Assembly (NCBI GenBank): GCA_964387945.1
Contig: CAYLYX010000007.1
Span: 62,001-126,000 of the forward strand
Length of the DNA: 64,000 nucleotides
Origin: Parvicella sp964387945
Lineage (GTDB): Bacteria; Bacteroidota; Bacteroidia; Flavobacteriales_D; Parvicellaceae
Direction: 5' to 3'
Position 1 is the stretch's first letter; every line of letters starts with the position of its first letter. The position numbers were made by a program, and so were the translations under genes. Of this stretch, positions 51,302-60,763 are shown piece after piece. A model generated the notes under the pieces. That model did no database searches, was not told where the DNA came from, and saw only the letters and a program-made list of their open reading frames with translations.

Positions 51302-52000
51302 ATGACCGATAGAAAGCATAGAATACTGGTAGTTGATGATGAGGAGGATATTTTGACCATGTTAAAGTATAGCCTTGAAAAGGAAGGCTTTGACGTGAAA
51401 ACCACGAATAACGGAAAATCCTGTCTTTCCATTGCTCCTGATTTTAAACCAGATCTCATCATTCTTGACGTTATGATGCCTGAAATGGACGGTATGGAAA
51501 CGTGCGTGGAGTTACGAAAAATACCTGAAATCGAGAATACGATCATTTGTTTTCTCACCGCACGTACTGAGGACTATTCTCAAATAGCGGGATATGATAG
51601 TGGTGCAGATGACTACGTCACAAAGCCAGTTAAACCGAGAGTTCTTGCGAGTAAAATCAAGGCTCTGCTAAGGAGAAATGAACAGAGTACTTCATCTACT
51701 CCAGAACAAAACACGGCTACAGCGTCTGGAATACACATTGACCGAGAAAAATATCTTGTAACGGTAGAGGGAAAGGAATATAGTTTACCTAAAAAAGAAT
51801 TTGAATTACTCTCGCTTTTGGTTTCAGGTAACGGTGCTGTTTTTAGTCGAGAAACAATTCTTAGTCAGGTTTGGGGCAACGACATTGTTGTTGGAGACAG
51901 AACCATTGACGTACACATTCGAAAACTTCGAGAAAAAATCGGCAACGAGTTTATCAAGACCATTAAAGGTGTAGGGTATAAGTTTGTCGATAAGAAGTAA
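51302..52000 (+). CDS. PhoB/OmpR-type response regulator
   Basis: 232 residues from the ATG at 51302 (MTDRKHRILVVDDEEDIL); an upstream in-frame ATG adds a non-conserved leader. The receiver has DDEED, Asp in LIILDVMMPEMDG, and VTKPVKP. A winged-helix Trans_reg_C domain follows (about 135-230) with DRTIDVHIRKLREKIG and VGYKF. No histidine kinase follows in the window; the next gene converges after 7 bp. Proximity to the Na/Pi symporter hints at phosphate control. Confidence 0.92.
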   Translation: MTDRKHRILVVDDEEDILTMLKYSLEKEGFDVKTTNNGKSCLSIAPDFKPDLIILDVMMPEMDGMETCVELRKIPEIENTIICFLTARTEDYSQIAGYDSGADDYVTKPVKPRVLASKIKALLRRNEQSTSSTPEQNTATASGIHIDREKYLVTVEGKEYSLPKKEFELLSLLVSGNGAVFSRETILSQVWGNDIVVGDRTIDVHIRKLREKIGNEFIKTIKGVGYKFVDKK

Positions 52001-52007
52001 TCTTCAA

Positions 52008-52670
52008 TTACATATCCAAAAACTTCATCAAGCTGTCGAAACGATCCTGCATATCTTCTTCATACTTGTTTCCAGCGTACGTTTCCTTCACATTAAATTC
52101 ATAGCGGTACAGGGTTTGAAGAATGCCTCCAATCTCTTGCTTATTCAACTTTAATGTAACCTCAATTTCTGTGCTATTGGCACTGCTGGTAACATACGAG
52201 CTCAAAATTTTGGCGTCATTCCCTTCAATGATCTGAGCCAATTGCGTCATACTGTAATCGTTTTCGTTCATAGCAATCACGATCACCGCACCACCTTGCT
52301 CAATTGAAGCCATATTGGTAATGGCTGACATAATGTGCTGGGTGGTCGTCAATCCCAAATACTTCTCTTGCTTATCTAAAATGGGAATCACTGTAATGTT
52401 GAGGTCAGACATCAATTTCATGACTTCATACACGTGTTGGTGCTCATAGACAAAGGGACGGCGAGCAATTAAGTTTAGTTTTCCAACAGGTTTATCCGCA
52501 TCGTTCTCATCAAGAATCATATCATCCGATACCAACCCCATATACTCAACTCCCTTTACCACCGGTAAGTGAGCCACCTTAAATTCATCCATCCAGATCA
52601 AAACCTTCTCACAAGATTCGTTTGCCAGAATCGGAGGAACCATATCCGTTATTAAAGACGCTGCTACCAT
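52008..52670 (-). CDS. CBS-pair domain protein
   Basis: 220 residues. Two CBS motifs at about 1-60 (VAHLPVVKGVEYMGLVSDDMI) and 70-130 (NITVIPILDKQEKYLGLTTTQHIM) form a Bateman module that binds adenine nucleotides. Residues about 135-215 look like an ACT-like alpha/beta fold (AVIVIAMNENDYSMTQLAQII). Cytosolic regulatory protein, target unknown. Divergent from pdxJ. Confidence 0.85.
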   Translation of the reverse strand: MVAASLITDMVPPILANESCEKVLIWMDEFKVAHLPVVKGVEYMGLVSDDMILDENDADKPVGKLNLIARRPFVYEHQHVYEVMKLMSDLNITVIPILDKQEKYLGLTTTQHIMSAITNMASIEQGGAVIVIAMNENDYSMTQLAQIIEGNDAKILSSYVTSSANSTEIEVTLKLNKQEIGGILQTLYRYEFNVKETYAGNKYEEDMQDRFDSLMKFLDM

Positions 52671-52778
52671 TTTTGAAAAATTGCTCTTATAGTTGAAACG
52701 TTTTTTTTGAAAGTAAGTTGCTTACTTCCGTATTTTCTTCAACTTTACGCTTGTAAATGTATAAATATCGTACCAAAA

Positions 52779-53495
52779 ATGACTCGATTATCTGTAAACG
52801 TTAATAAAATTGCTACCCTACGAAATGCTAGAGGCGGAAATACACCCAACCTACTTCTGCTCACATTGGATGCAGAGAGATTTGGCGCTCAAGGAATTAC
52901 GGTTCATCCCAGGCCAGACGAACGTCATATTCGTTACCGTGATGTGCATGAAATGAGGGACTTGTTGACGACTGAGTTTAACATCGAAGGTAATCCCAAA
53001 GAGCAAAAATTTGTTGAGTTGGTTCTGGCAACCCGACCCGATCAAGTCACCCTTGTGCCAGATGACACCAATCAAATCACATCCAACCATGGTTGGAACA
53101 CTGTTGAAAACAAAGACTTTTTAGTAGATATCATCGCGCAATTCAAAGCTGAAGGAATTCGCACATCAATCTTTGTAGATGCTGACCCTGCAATGATAGA
53201 AGGAGCAAAAGCTACTGGAACAGATCGAGTGGAACTTTACACGGAAAGCTATGCTCAAGGATACGCACAAAACCCTGAGAAAGCGATTCACCCATTCGTA
53301 ATAGCTGCTAAAAAAGCCAACGAACTAGGCATTGGGTTGAATGCAGGTCATGATCTCAACCTTGAAAATCTCACCTACTTTGCCAAAAACATCCCAGAAT
53401 TACTCGAAGTCTCGATTGGACATGCTCTTGTGGCGGATGCACTTTATTTTGGGTGGGAAAACACGATCAGGATGTACAGAAATAAATTGGTCTGA
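52779..53495 (+). CDS. pdxJ: Pyridoxine 5'-phosphate synthase
   Basis: 238 residues from the ATG at 52779 (MTRLSVNVNKIATLRNARGG); the longer upstream frame lacks family similarity. It condenses deoxyxylulose phosphate with amino-acetone phosphate in vitamin B6 synthesis. The TIM barrel has GITVHPRPDERHI, ATRPDQVTLVPD, SIFVDADPAMIEGA, ELYTESYA, LNAGHDLNLENL and the C-terminal IGHALVADAL. Length is normal. Confidence 0.95.
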   Translation: MTRLSVNVNKIATLRNARGGNTPNLLLLTLDAERFGAQGITVHPRPDERHIRYRDVHEMRDLLTTEFNIEGNPKEQKFVELVLATRPDQVTLVPDDTNQITSNHGWNTVENKDFLVDIIAQFKAEGIRTSIFVDADPAMIEGAKATGTDRVELYTESYAQGYAQNPEKAIHPFVIAAKKANELGIGLNAGHDLNLENLTYFAKNIPELLEVSIGHALVADALYFGWENTIRMYRNKLV

Positions 53496-53642
53496 TAGGC
53501 TTAAACATTTGTTAATATTTGTTCAGGCAACCTTTGCTTCTTTTCACGTTATTTTGCCAAAGGTCACAAGTGATATCCTTGATTCTGGCTTGCGTAGCTT
53601 GATGAAACCACCTGTTAGCCTTAATCAAATTTTCAGCAAAAA

Positions 53643-56600
53643 GTGAACACTAGACATACAATTGCTATATTCCACGCGTTTGTTAGCTCTTTTCTATGTT
53701 TTATTGGATTTGGTCAAACACTCATTATTAATGAAGTGTCACAAGGTCCATCTGGTGCAGCTGAATATGTTGAGCTACTAACTGTTGGTACTCCCGATTG
53801 CAATAATTCTTGTATGGATCTAAGAGGATGGATCATTGACGATAACAATGGAACGTTCGAGTCGGGAACTGGTACTGGTATTGCCCCAGGTGCCATGAGA
53901 TTTGACCCCAACAACAATTTCTGGGAGTGCGTCCCCTATGGGACATTAATTGTCATTTACAATCAATCGGACAGAAACTCGGCAATTCCACCTGATGATG
54001 CTTCGCTTTCGGATGGTAATTGTTTACTTATCCTTCCAGGAAATTCACCACTTTTGCAGGGGCACTCAAGTCAGCCTGTGGCTAATGGAGCGATGACCTA
54101 CGCTACTACCGGATGGGGGACAGCAAGTTGGACAAATATCAGCATGAGCAACGGTCAAGATTCTTTTCAGACCATTGACCCTTCGAACACAACATCGCCT
54201 GCGCATTCCGTTAGCTGGGGAAGTAACAACAATAACACAATTATTTATTTTTCTGGATCCGCTTCAGGTGACGTAATGTACTTCAACAATAGTATTTCTG
54301 ACGACCCTTCTGTCCAAGGAAATTACACCCTCGGGAGTGCCTCAACAGACCAAACCCCTGGGGCTGCTAACAATGCAGATAACGGAGCATTCATCAACTC
54401 CCTCAATAATAACTGTAGTCCTTTTTCATCAGTCATCTCCGATGCTGGAACGAATGGAACTGTGGACATTTGCGCATCAGGAACCCCACTTAATTTATTT
54501 GACGAATTAGGAGCAACACCAGAAACAGGAGGAACTTGGGCAGGACCATCAACTTTAACGAACGGTGACTTGGGAACGTTTGATCCCAGCTCAATGAATG
54601 CGGGTACCTACACCTACACGGTTGGTACTGCTCCTTGTGATTCTTCGGCTACAGTTACGGTAACATTTACAACAGCTCCAAACCCTGGAACAAATGGAAC
54701 ATTGGATGCATGTGTGGGAACTGGTACAGCAGATTTATTTGACTATTTAAACGGATCACCCGATAACACTGGCTCATGGTCTGGTCCATCTGCAACTTCT
54801 GGAGGTAACCTTGGAACCATTGATCTATCCAGCGCATCTGCAGGAACTTACACCTACACCGTTGGAACTGCTCCTTGTGATGCCTCTGCCGAAGTAGTTT
54901 TGACGTTTACCACCAATGGAGATCCTGGAGCCAACAGCTCAGTAACCGTTTGTATCAGTGATCCAACATTGAACCTTTTTGATGAACTAGGAGGGTCTCC
55001 TGATGCAGGAGGAACATGGTCAGGTCCATCTGCTGTGACAAATGGAGACCAAGGAACTCTCGATCCTAGTACGTCATTAAGCGGCACTTATGAATACACC
55101 ATCACGGGCACCGGTGTTTGTCCAGATGTATCCGCTGAAGTGGTTGTAGATATTGAGCCAGTTCCCCAAATCGACCCTTTAGCAGATGTTATCGTCTGTT
55201 CTGGTTACGCATTGCCCACGATTACCGGTAGCAACCTCAGCGGAAATGAAACCTATTACGATGGTCCAAACGCAAGTGGAAACTCCTATTCGGTAGGTCA
55301 GGTCATTAACACAGACATGACCTTATATGCGTATGACGAACACTCAACGCTAGGTTGTTCAGACGAAGTATCCTTTACGATAACCATTGACGGACCTACC
55401 ATAGACCTTGGTAATGATACCACTTTTTGTGACGGTTCTTCTATAACGTTGGACGCTGGGGCTGGCTTTGATAGTTACCTTTGGCAAGACGGCTCTACCA
55501 ATCAAACATTTACGGCTTCTTCTAGTGGAACTTATTTTGTAGAAGCAAGCAACTTATCTCAAAACCTGGTAGTGAATGGAGATTTTGAGCAAGGAGATAA
55601 CTTCTTTAGTTCTCAGTACACTTACGGTACGGGTGGAGCTTGGGGGCTTCTTTCCAACCCTTCCACTTATGCGGTAGACACTAGTCCTAATAACGTTCAC
55701 AACAATTTCATGCCTTGTACAGATCATTCAGGCACTGGAAATGCGATGATCGTAAATGGCTCTGATGTGGCCAATACATCGGTTTGGTGCCAGACCATTC
55801 AAGTAACACCAAACACTGATTATTCCTTTGCTGCATGGGTAAGCTCGGTGGAGAACACGACCAATGTTGCTCAACTTCAGTTTAGTATTAATGGCTCTCC
55901 ATTGGGAGCCATCTTTTCTCCTACAACAACCGGATGCGATTGGAATCAGTTTAGCGAGACATGGAACTCAGGCGCTCAAACTTCCATTGACATTTGTATC
56001 GTAAATCAAAACACCTCACAAGGAGGTAATGATTTTATGCTGGATGACATTTATTTTGCCGAACAGTGTATAGCCTATGACACCATTGAAATAACTGTCG
56101 AACCTCTTCCAAATGCAGGTATAGACAACCAGGTTAACCTATGTAATGGTGCTGGTAACACAAACCTTTTTGATGCCATAGGAGGCACTCCTGATACTGG
56201 TGGGGTTTGGGAAGGACCTTCTTCATTAACTGGGGCTGATTTGGGCACATTTAATACGCAGTCCAATGCTGCTGGACAATACGAATATATTGTTGAAGGC
56301 GTTACTTGTCCTAACGACACCTCTATTGTTGAAGTCATTATAGGTGCTGGTGCTAATGGTGGTACCGATAGCACGATCATTTTGTGTTATGATGGCGCTC
56401 CAGTTGATTTATTTGTCAATCTGGGAGGTACGCCTGATGTGGGTGGAAGTTGGTCACCGCAAACTGCAAGTGGAAACAACATGTTTGACCCAGCTGTGGA
56501 TCAACCAGAAGATTTTGTATACACTGTTTCGGGGTTTGGTGGGTGTCCTGACTCTTCGGCTACAGTAACGGTTGTAGTTTCACCAGATGCGGGAAGCAAT

Positions 56601-58073
56601 AATACGATAACACTTTGTAGTACAGCTGATATCGAGGAATTTTTTAGCTATCTAGGCGCTGATGCAGACTCATTGGGAACCTGGAGTGGACCATCAGCTT
56701 TGGGTGCTGGCTATCTGGGTGAGTTTGACCCAGGCTCAATGCAAGGAGGTACGTATAACTATTCTTTCCCTGCTATTGGAAATTGTCCAGCCGTTTCTTC
56801 TGCTATAGATGTAACAATTGAAAACCAAGCCAATCCAGGGCTAAGTAATTCCATCACCCTGTGTGAATCGGATGCGTCTATCGATTTGTTTGATGAACTA
56901 GGAAGTTCTGCTGAACCGGGAGGCGTATGGAATCCACTACCCATGAGTGGAAATGCCATTTTTGACCCTGCCGTTGATGCGGGTGGAGATTATCGCTATG
57001 TTGTTTCTGGAGGAGTTGTCTGCCCAGATACATTTGCGATTGTTACGGTAACGGTGTCTCCAGATGTGTACCCAGTCATTGACCCAGTTAGCGACCTTTG
57101 TGTCAATGGAGTTGCTGAGATACTCACTGCAACACCGCAAGGAGGTTCATGGTCGTCCAACTGTGGTACATGTCTCGATGCAAATCAAAACTTTTCTCCC
57201 GCCACGTCAGGTGTTGGCATCTTTGAAGTTTATTACGAGCTCACCACTCAATGTGGCCAATCAGACACCTTAGAAATAACGGTGAATGACATCCCCAGTC
57301 TATCGATTTTGGTGAGTGATACATTACGGTGCTCTCCATTTTCTTTTGATTTCAGCGATGACAACGCTCAAGCAGGGAATACTTACAACTGGATGCTAGA
57401 TGGCACCTCGATCAGTACAAATACTTCAGGCACCGCTGTCATAAGCAATAATGGCTGTCAAGAGTTATCCGTGGAAGTTACGGATGCAGGTGGGTGTTCA
57501 AGCATAACAACTTATCCTACACTAATTTGTGCTGAACCTTATCCAACTGCCTATTTTGAATATCTACCAGAAACTCCTACTACCTATGATTACTTGGTAG
57601 ATGTCACCAACCTTAGCTCAGATGCGAATGCGTATGAATGGACGATGAACGGTGTGCCTTTTGGATCAGATGAAGACTTATCGATTGATTTTGGTGGCTA
57701 CGAACCTGCAGGGTATTACTTGTGTCTAACTGCTACTAATTATTTGGGTTGTGCAGACACTTATTGCGACACGATTCATTTCGAGGATGAGTTCTCACTT
57801 TTCGTTCCGAACACATTTACGCCCAACGGCAACGGACAAAATGAAACCTTTGGTGCCGTTTACAGCGGAGAACATCCAGAGGATGTGTCTTTCTACATTT
57901 TCGACCGATGGGGTGAGCTCATTTTTGAAGCCAGCGATTTGAATACGTATTGGGACGGAACACATTTTGGTCAACCTGTTAAACAGGACGCTTATGTTTG
58001 GAAAATAAAGTACAAACTACCCGGTTCTCCAGAAAGGTATACCAAAATAGGTCATGTATCCTTGATTCGGTAA
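53643..58073 (+). CDS. Giant T9SS-secreted repeat protein with lamin-tail and gliding-type CTD
   Basis: 1476 residues from a GTG start (53643), the only candidate that gives a signal peptide (ending GFGQ). Domain order: lamin-tail-like domain (27-240, IINEVSQGPSGAAEYVELL), three about 80-residue repeats (265-500), a stretch with GNDTTFCDGSSITLDAG typical of cell-surface proteins, a carbohydrate-binding-like jelly roll (640-815, NLVVNGDFEQGDNF), four more repeats (820-1140), PKD-like sections, and the type B T9SS CTD (about 1386-1476; PNTFTPNGNGQNETF, YIFDRWGELIF). It should be exported to the cell surface or medium. Probable adhesin. Confidence 0.92.
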   Translation: MNTRHTIAIFHAFVSSFLCFIGFGQTLIINEVSQGPSGAAEYVELLTVGTPDCNNSCMDLRGWIIDDNNGTFESGTGTGIAPGAMRFDPNNNFWECVPYGTLIVIYNQSDRNSAIPPDDASLSDGNCLLILPGNSPLLQGHSSQPVANGAMTYATTGWGTASWTNISMSNGQDSFQTIDPSNTTSPAHSVSWGSNNNNTIIYFSGSASGDVMYFNNSISDDPSVQGNYTLGSASTDQTPGAANNADNGAFINSLNNNCSPFSSVISDAGTNGTVDICASGTPLNLFDELGATPETGGTWAGPSTLTNGDLGTFDPSSMNAGTYTYTVGTAPCDSSATVTVTFTTAPNPGTNGTLDACVGTGTADLFDYLNGSPDNTGSWSGPSATSGGNLGTIDLSSASAGTYTYTVGTAPCDASAEVVLTFTTNGDPGANSSVTVCISDPTLNLFDELGGSPDAGGTWSGPSAVTNGDQGTLDPSTSLSGTYEYTITGTGVCPDVSAEVVVDIEPVPQIDPLADVIVCSGYALPTITGSNLSGNETYYDGPNASGNSYSVGQVINTDMTLYAYDEHSTLGCSDEVSFTITIDGPTIDLGNDTTFCDGSSITLDAGAGFDSYLWQDGSTNQTFTASSSGTYFVEASNLSQNLVVNGDFEQGDNFFSSQYTYGTGGAWGLLSNPSTYAVDTSPNNVHNNFMPCTDHSGTGNAMIVNGSDVANTSVWCQTIQVTPNTDYSFAAWVSSVENTTNVAQLQFSINGSPLGAIFSPTTTGCDWNQFSETWNSGAQTSIDICIVNQNTSQGGNDFMLDDIYFAEQCIAYDTIEITVEPLPNAGIDNQVNLCNGAGNTNLFDAIGGTPDTGGVWEGPSSLTGADLGTFNTQSNAAGQYEYIVEGVTCPNDTSIVEVIIGAGANGGTDSTIILCYDGAPVDLFVNLGGTPDVGGSWSPQTASGNNMFDPAVDQPEDFVYTVSGFGGCPDSSATVTVVVSPDAGSNNTITLCSTADIEEFFSYLGADADSLGTWSGPSALGAGYLGEFDPGSMQGGTYNYSFPAIGNCPAVSSAIDVTIENQANPGLSNSITLCESDASIDLFDELGSSAEPGGVWNPLPMSGNAIFDPAVDAGGDYRYVVSGGVVCPDTFAIVTVTVSPDVYPVIDPVSDLCVNGVAEILTATPQGGSWSSNCGTCLDANQNFSPATSGVGIFEVYYELTTQCGQSDTLEITVNDIPSLSILVSDTLRCSPFSFDFSDDNAQAGNTYNWMLDGTSISTNTSGTAVISNNGCQELSVEVTDAGGCSSITTYPTLICAEPYPTAYFEYLPETPTTYDYLVDVTNLSSDANAYEWTMNGVPFGSDEDLSIDFGGYEPAGYYLCLTATNYLGCADTYCDTIHFEDEFSLFVPNTFTPNGNGQNETFGAVYSGEHPEDVSFYIFDRWGELIFEASDLNTYWDGTHFGQPVKQDAYVWKIKYKLPGSPERYTKIGHVSLIR
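54436..57060 (+). repeat. Seven about 240-bp repeats in the giant T9SS protein
   Basis: Seven units of about 80 residues follow the pattern ...NLFDELGGTPDxGGxWSGPS...GxLGxFDPS...GxYxYxVxGxxxCPDxSAxVxVxV. Three lie before and four after the jelly-roll domain. They differ at most positions, so the DNA copies are old except between the first two, which share the segment GTYTYTVGTAPCD. Confidence 0.85.
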
Positions 58074-58145
58074 GGTTGGGAGAGAAATATACTTTCAACT
58101 TTTGCGTAACCAAATTTCAAAAAGGCATTATTTTAATAAAAGCCC

Positions 58146-59381
58146 ATGTATAAATGCTTACCCTTAATCCTCTCGTTGCTACACACCGTACTTATTACCG
58201 GACAAGACCAGAAAATTTTCAGTATTTACTTTGGTTTTGACGAGATAAACCTTGAGAAAAGTCAACAGTTGGTGGTTGATTCCGAGGTAATTCCATTCTT
58301 AAAAAAGCATGAAGTTACCGGAATCAAAATTTACGGAAATACAGATTCTGTCAGTTCAAGTCAATACAACATAGCACTAGGACTGGAAAGAGCAAATTCT
58401 GTCAGAGCTCAATTGTCTCCTTACTTTTCAGAAGAAATTGAATGCAAATCACTTGGGAAATCCAGTCCGAAATTTTCAAATGAAACCGAAGAAGGACGAA
58501 AATCGAACCGAAGAGTTGACATTGTTATTACTTATCAATCTGAAAAGCCCAACCAAATTGTTTCCAATAAAATAGAAGAAAAACCGTTTGAAAATGACAC
58601 GATTATTCGTTGTGAAGATGGCGTAGAACTCCATATTAAAGCTGAAACTTTCTACCCCTCAAAAACAAAGGATGTAACCATCACCACTCGCGAGGCACTT
58701 TCTCCGCTTAATATCATTCGCAATAACCTTTCTACAATGACTGCTGATGGACGCTGTCTGGAGTCGGGAGGAATGATCTTCACAAGTGCGGAAATTGATG
58801 GTGTCCCAACTCAACCAAATGATTCCATTACCGTTCGAATACCAGCTTCTAAAATCGATACGAACATGAAAATCTGGGATGTTGAAGTTGTGGATGGCGA
58901 TACCCTTTGGGTAGAATCCGACCTTAAACTCACTTTTAACGAAGAAGAGAAGTACTACGAGTTTAAAACATCCAGAATGCCAAGTATTAATGTAGACGTA
59001 CCTGTAGCCAGCACGGTTGCAGATGGTATCTCTGGTCTTCTAAAGGTTTTCAAGGATGACAACACGACCATTAAAGCTCGAGGTAAACAGTTCGTAGAGT
59101 GCTATCTCGTGAGCGATGATGAACTAATCGTTTTGCGAGGAGAGTTGATCAAACCTAAGAAGTCTCATTTTGAGCCCTGTCTCACGGATCCGAATGACAT
59201 TGTAATTGCGCATGTAAAGAAAAAAGACAAGGACTTCTATATGGTCAAACCACTAGGGGCGATAAAACTCAAGCAGTTCTTCAATCGATTTGTTATTCGC
59301 AAAAGAGACCTCAAGGACATTGACTCCTTTGACCAATATGAGCATGAAGTAGAGGAAGTCTGCGAGCATCTGACCCAATAA
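58146..59381 (+). CDS. Protein with N-terminal OmpA-like domain and ZU5-like tail
   Basis: 411 residues with a signal peptide ending near ITGQD. Residues 25-140 form an OmpA C-terminal-type peptidoglycan-binding domain: FSIYFGFDEINLEK, IYGNTDSVSSSQYNIALGLERANSVRAQL (in parts) and GRKSNRRVDIVI. The rest (about 150-411) contains VELHIKAETFY, TTREALSPLNII, DGRCLESGGMIF, which resembles the ZU5-like envelope domains of Bacteroidota. OmpA domains usually end a protein, so the order is reversed. It is probably linked to the cell wall. No outer-membrane barrel is present. Confidence 0.8.
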   Translation: MYKCLPLILSLLHTVLITGQDQKIFSIYFGFDEINLEKSQQLVVDSEVIPFLKKHEVTGIKIYGNTDSVSSSQYNIALGLERANSVRAQLSPYFSEEIECKSLGKSSPKFSNETEEGRKSNRRVDIVITYQSEKPNQIVSNKIEEKPFENDTIIRCEDGVELHIKAETFYPSKTKDVTITTREALSPLNIIRNNLSTMTADGRCLESGGMIFTSAEIDGVPTQPNDSITVRIPASKIDTNMKIWDVEVVDGDTLWVESDLKLTFNEEEKYYEFKTSRMPSINVDVPVASTVADGISGLLKVFKDDNTTIKARGKQFVECYLVSDDELIVLRGELIKPKKSHFEPCLTDPNDIVIAHVKKKDKDFYMVKPLGAIKLKQFFNRFVIRKRDLKDIDSFDQYEHEVEEVCEHLTQ

Positions 59382-59415
59382 AAAAAACACCACTAATTGA
59401 TGGCAATCGGTGGTG
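59381..59415 (-). terminator. Rho-independent terminator of the ornithine aminotransferase gene
   Basis: CACCAC...ATTG and CAAT...GTGGTG pair in a stem with an internal TA/CG mismatch and a 4-base loop. On the minus strand the A run 59381-59387 becomes the T tract. It also separates the convergent genes. Confidence 0.75.
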
Positions 59416-59441
59416 ATTCTTAATTTCTATTTTCTTACGTT

Positions 59442-60689
59442 TTACTTTTTGAACTCCATCAGTGTTTTCTCAATGATGGAAACACAATCCATCAATTCTT
59501 CTTTGGTCATCACCAAAGGTGGAGCAAAACGAATGATATTACCATGAGTCGGTTTAGCCAAGAGCCCATTTTCTTTTAACGCCATACAAATGTCCCATGC
59601 CGTGCTTGACTCTTCTGTATCGTTGATCAGGATTGCATTTAACAAACCACGTCCTCTTACTGCGTTGACTAAGTCTGTATTCTCAATAATGCGTCTCATT
59701 TCGGATCTAAACAAATCTCCTAGCGTTTTAGCATTCTCTGCCAATTGTTCATCTTTTACCACTTCAAGGGCAGCAACCGCCACCTTAGCGGCTAACGGAT
59801 TACCTCCGAAGGTACTTCCGTGCTGACCTGGGCCAATCACATTCATTACCTCATCGTTAGCCAAAACTGCCGAAACGGGATACACTCCTCCAGAAACAGC
59901 TTTTCCAAGAATCACAAGATCAGGTGTGACGTTCTCATGATGAACCGCTAGTAAATCTCCTGTTCTTGCAATACCCGTTTGCACTTCATCTGCAATAAAC
60001 AATACGTTATTCTCTTTACAGAGTTGATCCGCTGCTGACAAGTATCCATCAGAAGGAACAAAAACACCTGCTTCTCCCTGAATGGGCTCCACCAAAAATC
60101 CAGCTACGTTCTCTTCTTGCATCGCTTTTGCCAAAGCATCTACATCATCATATGGAATTCGAATAAAACCAGGCGTATAAGGCCCAAAGTTCTTTCTTGC
60201 CACAGGATCATTCGAAAATGAAATGATTGTTGTTGTTCTTCCATGGAAGTTGTTCTCACAAACGATAATCTTCGCTTCATTCTCTGCAATCCCCTTCTTC
60301 TCATAAGCCCATTTTCTACAAATTTTGATTGCCGTTTCTACCGCTTCGGCACCTGTATTCATAGGCAACACCTTATCGTATCCGAAGTACTCCGTGATGT
60401 ATTTCTCATAAGGTCCTAATGCATCGTTATAAAACGCTCGAGAAGTCAATGTCAGTGTTTGAGCTTGCTCTGTCAAAGCTCCAACGATTTTTGGATGACA
60501 ATGTCCTTGGTTAACCGCAGAATAAGCAGACAGAAAATCGTAATACTTCTTCCCTTCACAGTCCCACAAGTAAACCCCTTCTCCTTTTGCCAATACAACT
60601 GGCAGCGGATGGTAGTTATGCGCACCATACTTATTCTCCAAATTCATCGCTTCTTGCGAGCTAATTCCTGACATTGCCATAGTTTCCAT
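59442..60689 (-). CDS. rocD: Ornithine aminotransferase
   Basis: 415 residues. It converts ornithine and 2-oxoglutarate to glutamate semialdehyde and glutamate. Motifs: GAHNYHPLPVVL near the start, MNTGAEAVETAIKICRKW, ENNFHGRTTTIISFS, FIADEVQTGIARTG, and the PLP lysine in ILGKAVSGGVYPVSA. The N-terminal ENKYGAHNYHPLPVVL is diagnostic of this enzyme against acetylornithine aminotransferase. Start at 60689; a nearby second Met is possible. A -7 box TATCTTTG lies at 60722-60729 (minus). Confidence 0.95.
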   Translation of the reverse strand: METMAMSGISSQEAMNLENKYGAHNYHPLPVVLAKGEGVYLWDCEGKKYYDFLSAYSAVNQGHCHPKIVGALTEQAQTLTLTSRAFYNDALGPYEKYITEYFGYDKVLPMNTGAEAVETAIKICRKWAYEKKGIAENEAKIIVCENNFHGRTTTIISFSNDPVARKNFGPYTPGFIRIPYDDVDALAKAMQEENVAGFLVEPIQGEAGVFVPSDGYLSAADQLCKENNVLFIADEVQTGIARTGDLLAVHHENVTPDLVILGKAVSGGVYPVSAVLANDEVMNVIGPGQHGSTFGGNPLAAKVAVAALEVVKDEQLAENAKTLGDLFRSEMRRIIENTDLVNAVRGRGLLNAILINDTEESSTAWDICMALKENGLLAKPTHGNIIRFAPPLVMTKEELMDCVSIIEKTLMEFKK

Positions 60690-60763
60690 CTTTATCTTAT
60701 TTAATCGTTTTCAATACTAAACAAAGATAAAGAATCTTACGGCAATAAAAAACCCGAATCGGA

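Noticed and set aside
60740..60763. Short inverted repeat CCGA/TCGG with T run after the M23 peptidase gene
   Set aside because: The stem has only 4 bp with a minimal loop; a terminator there is possible but not supported.
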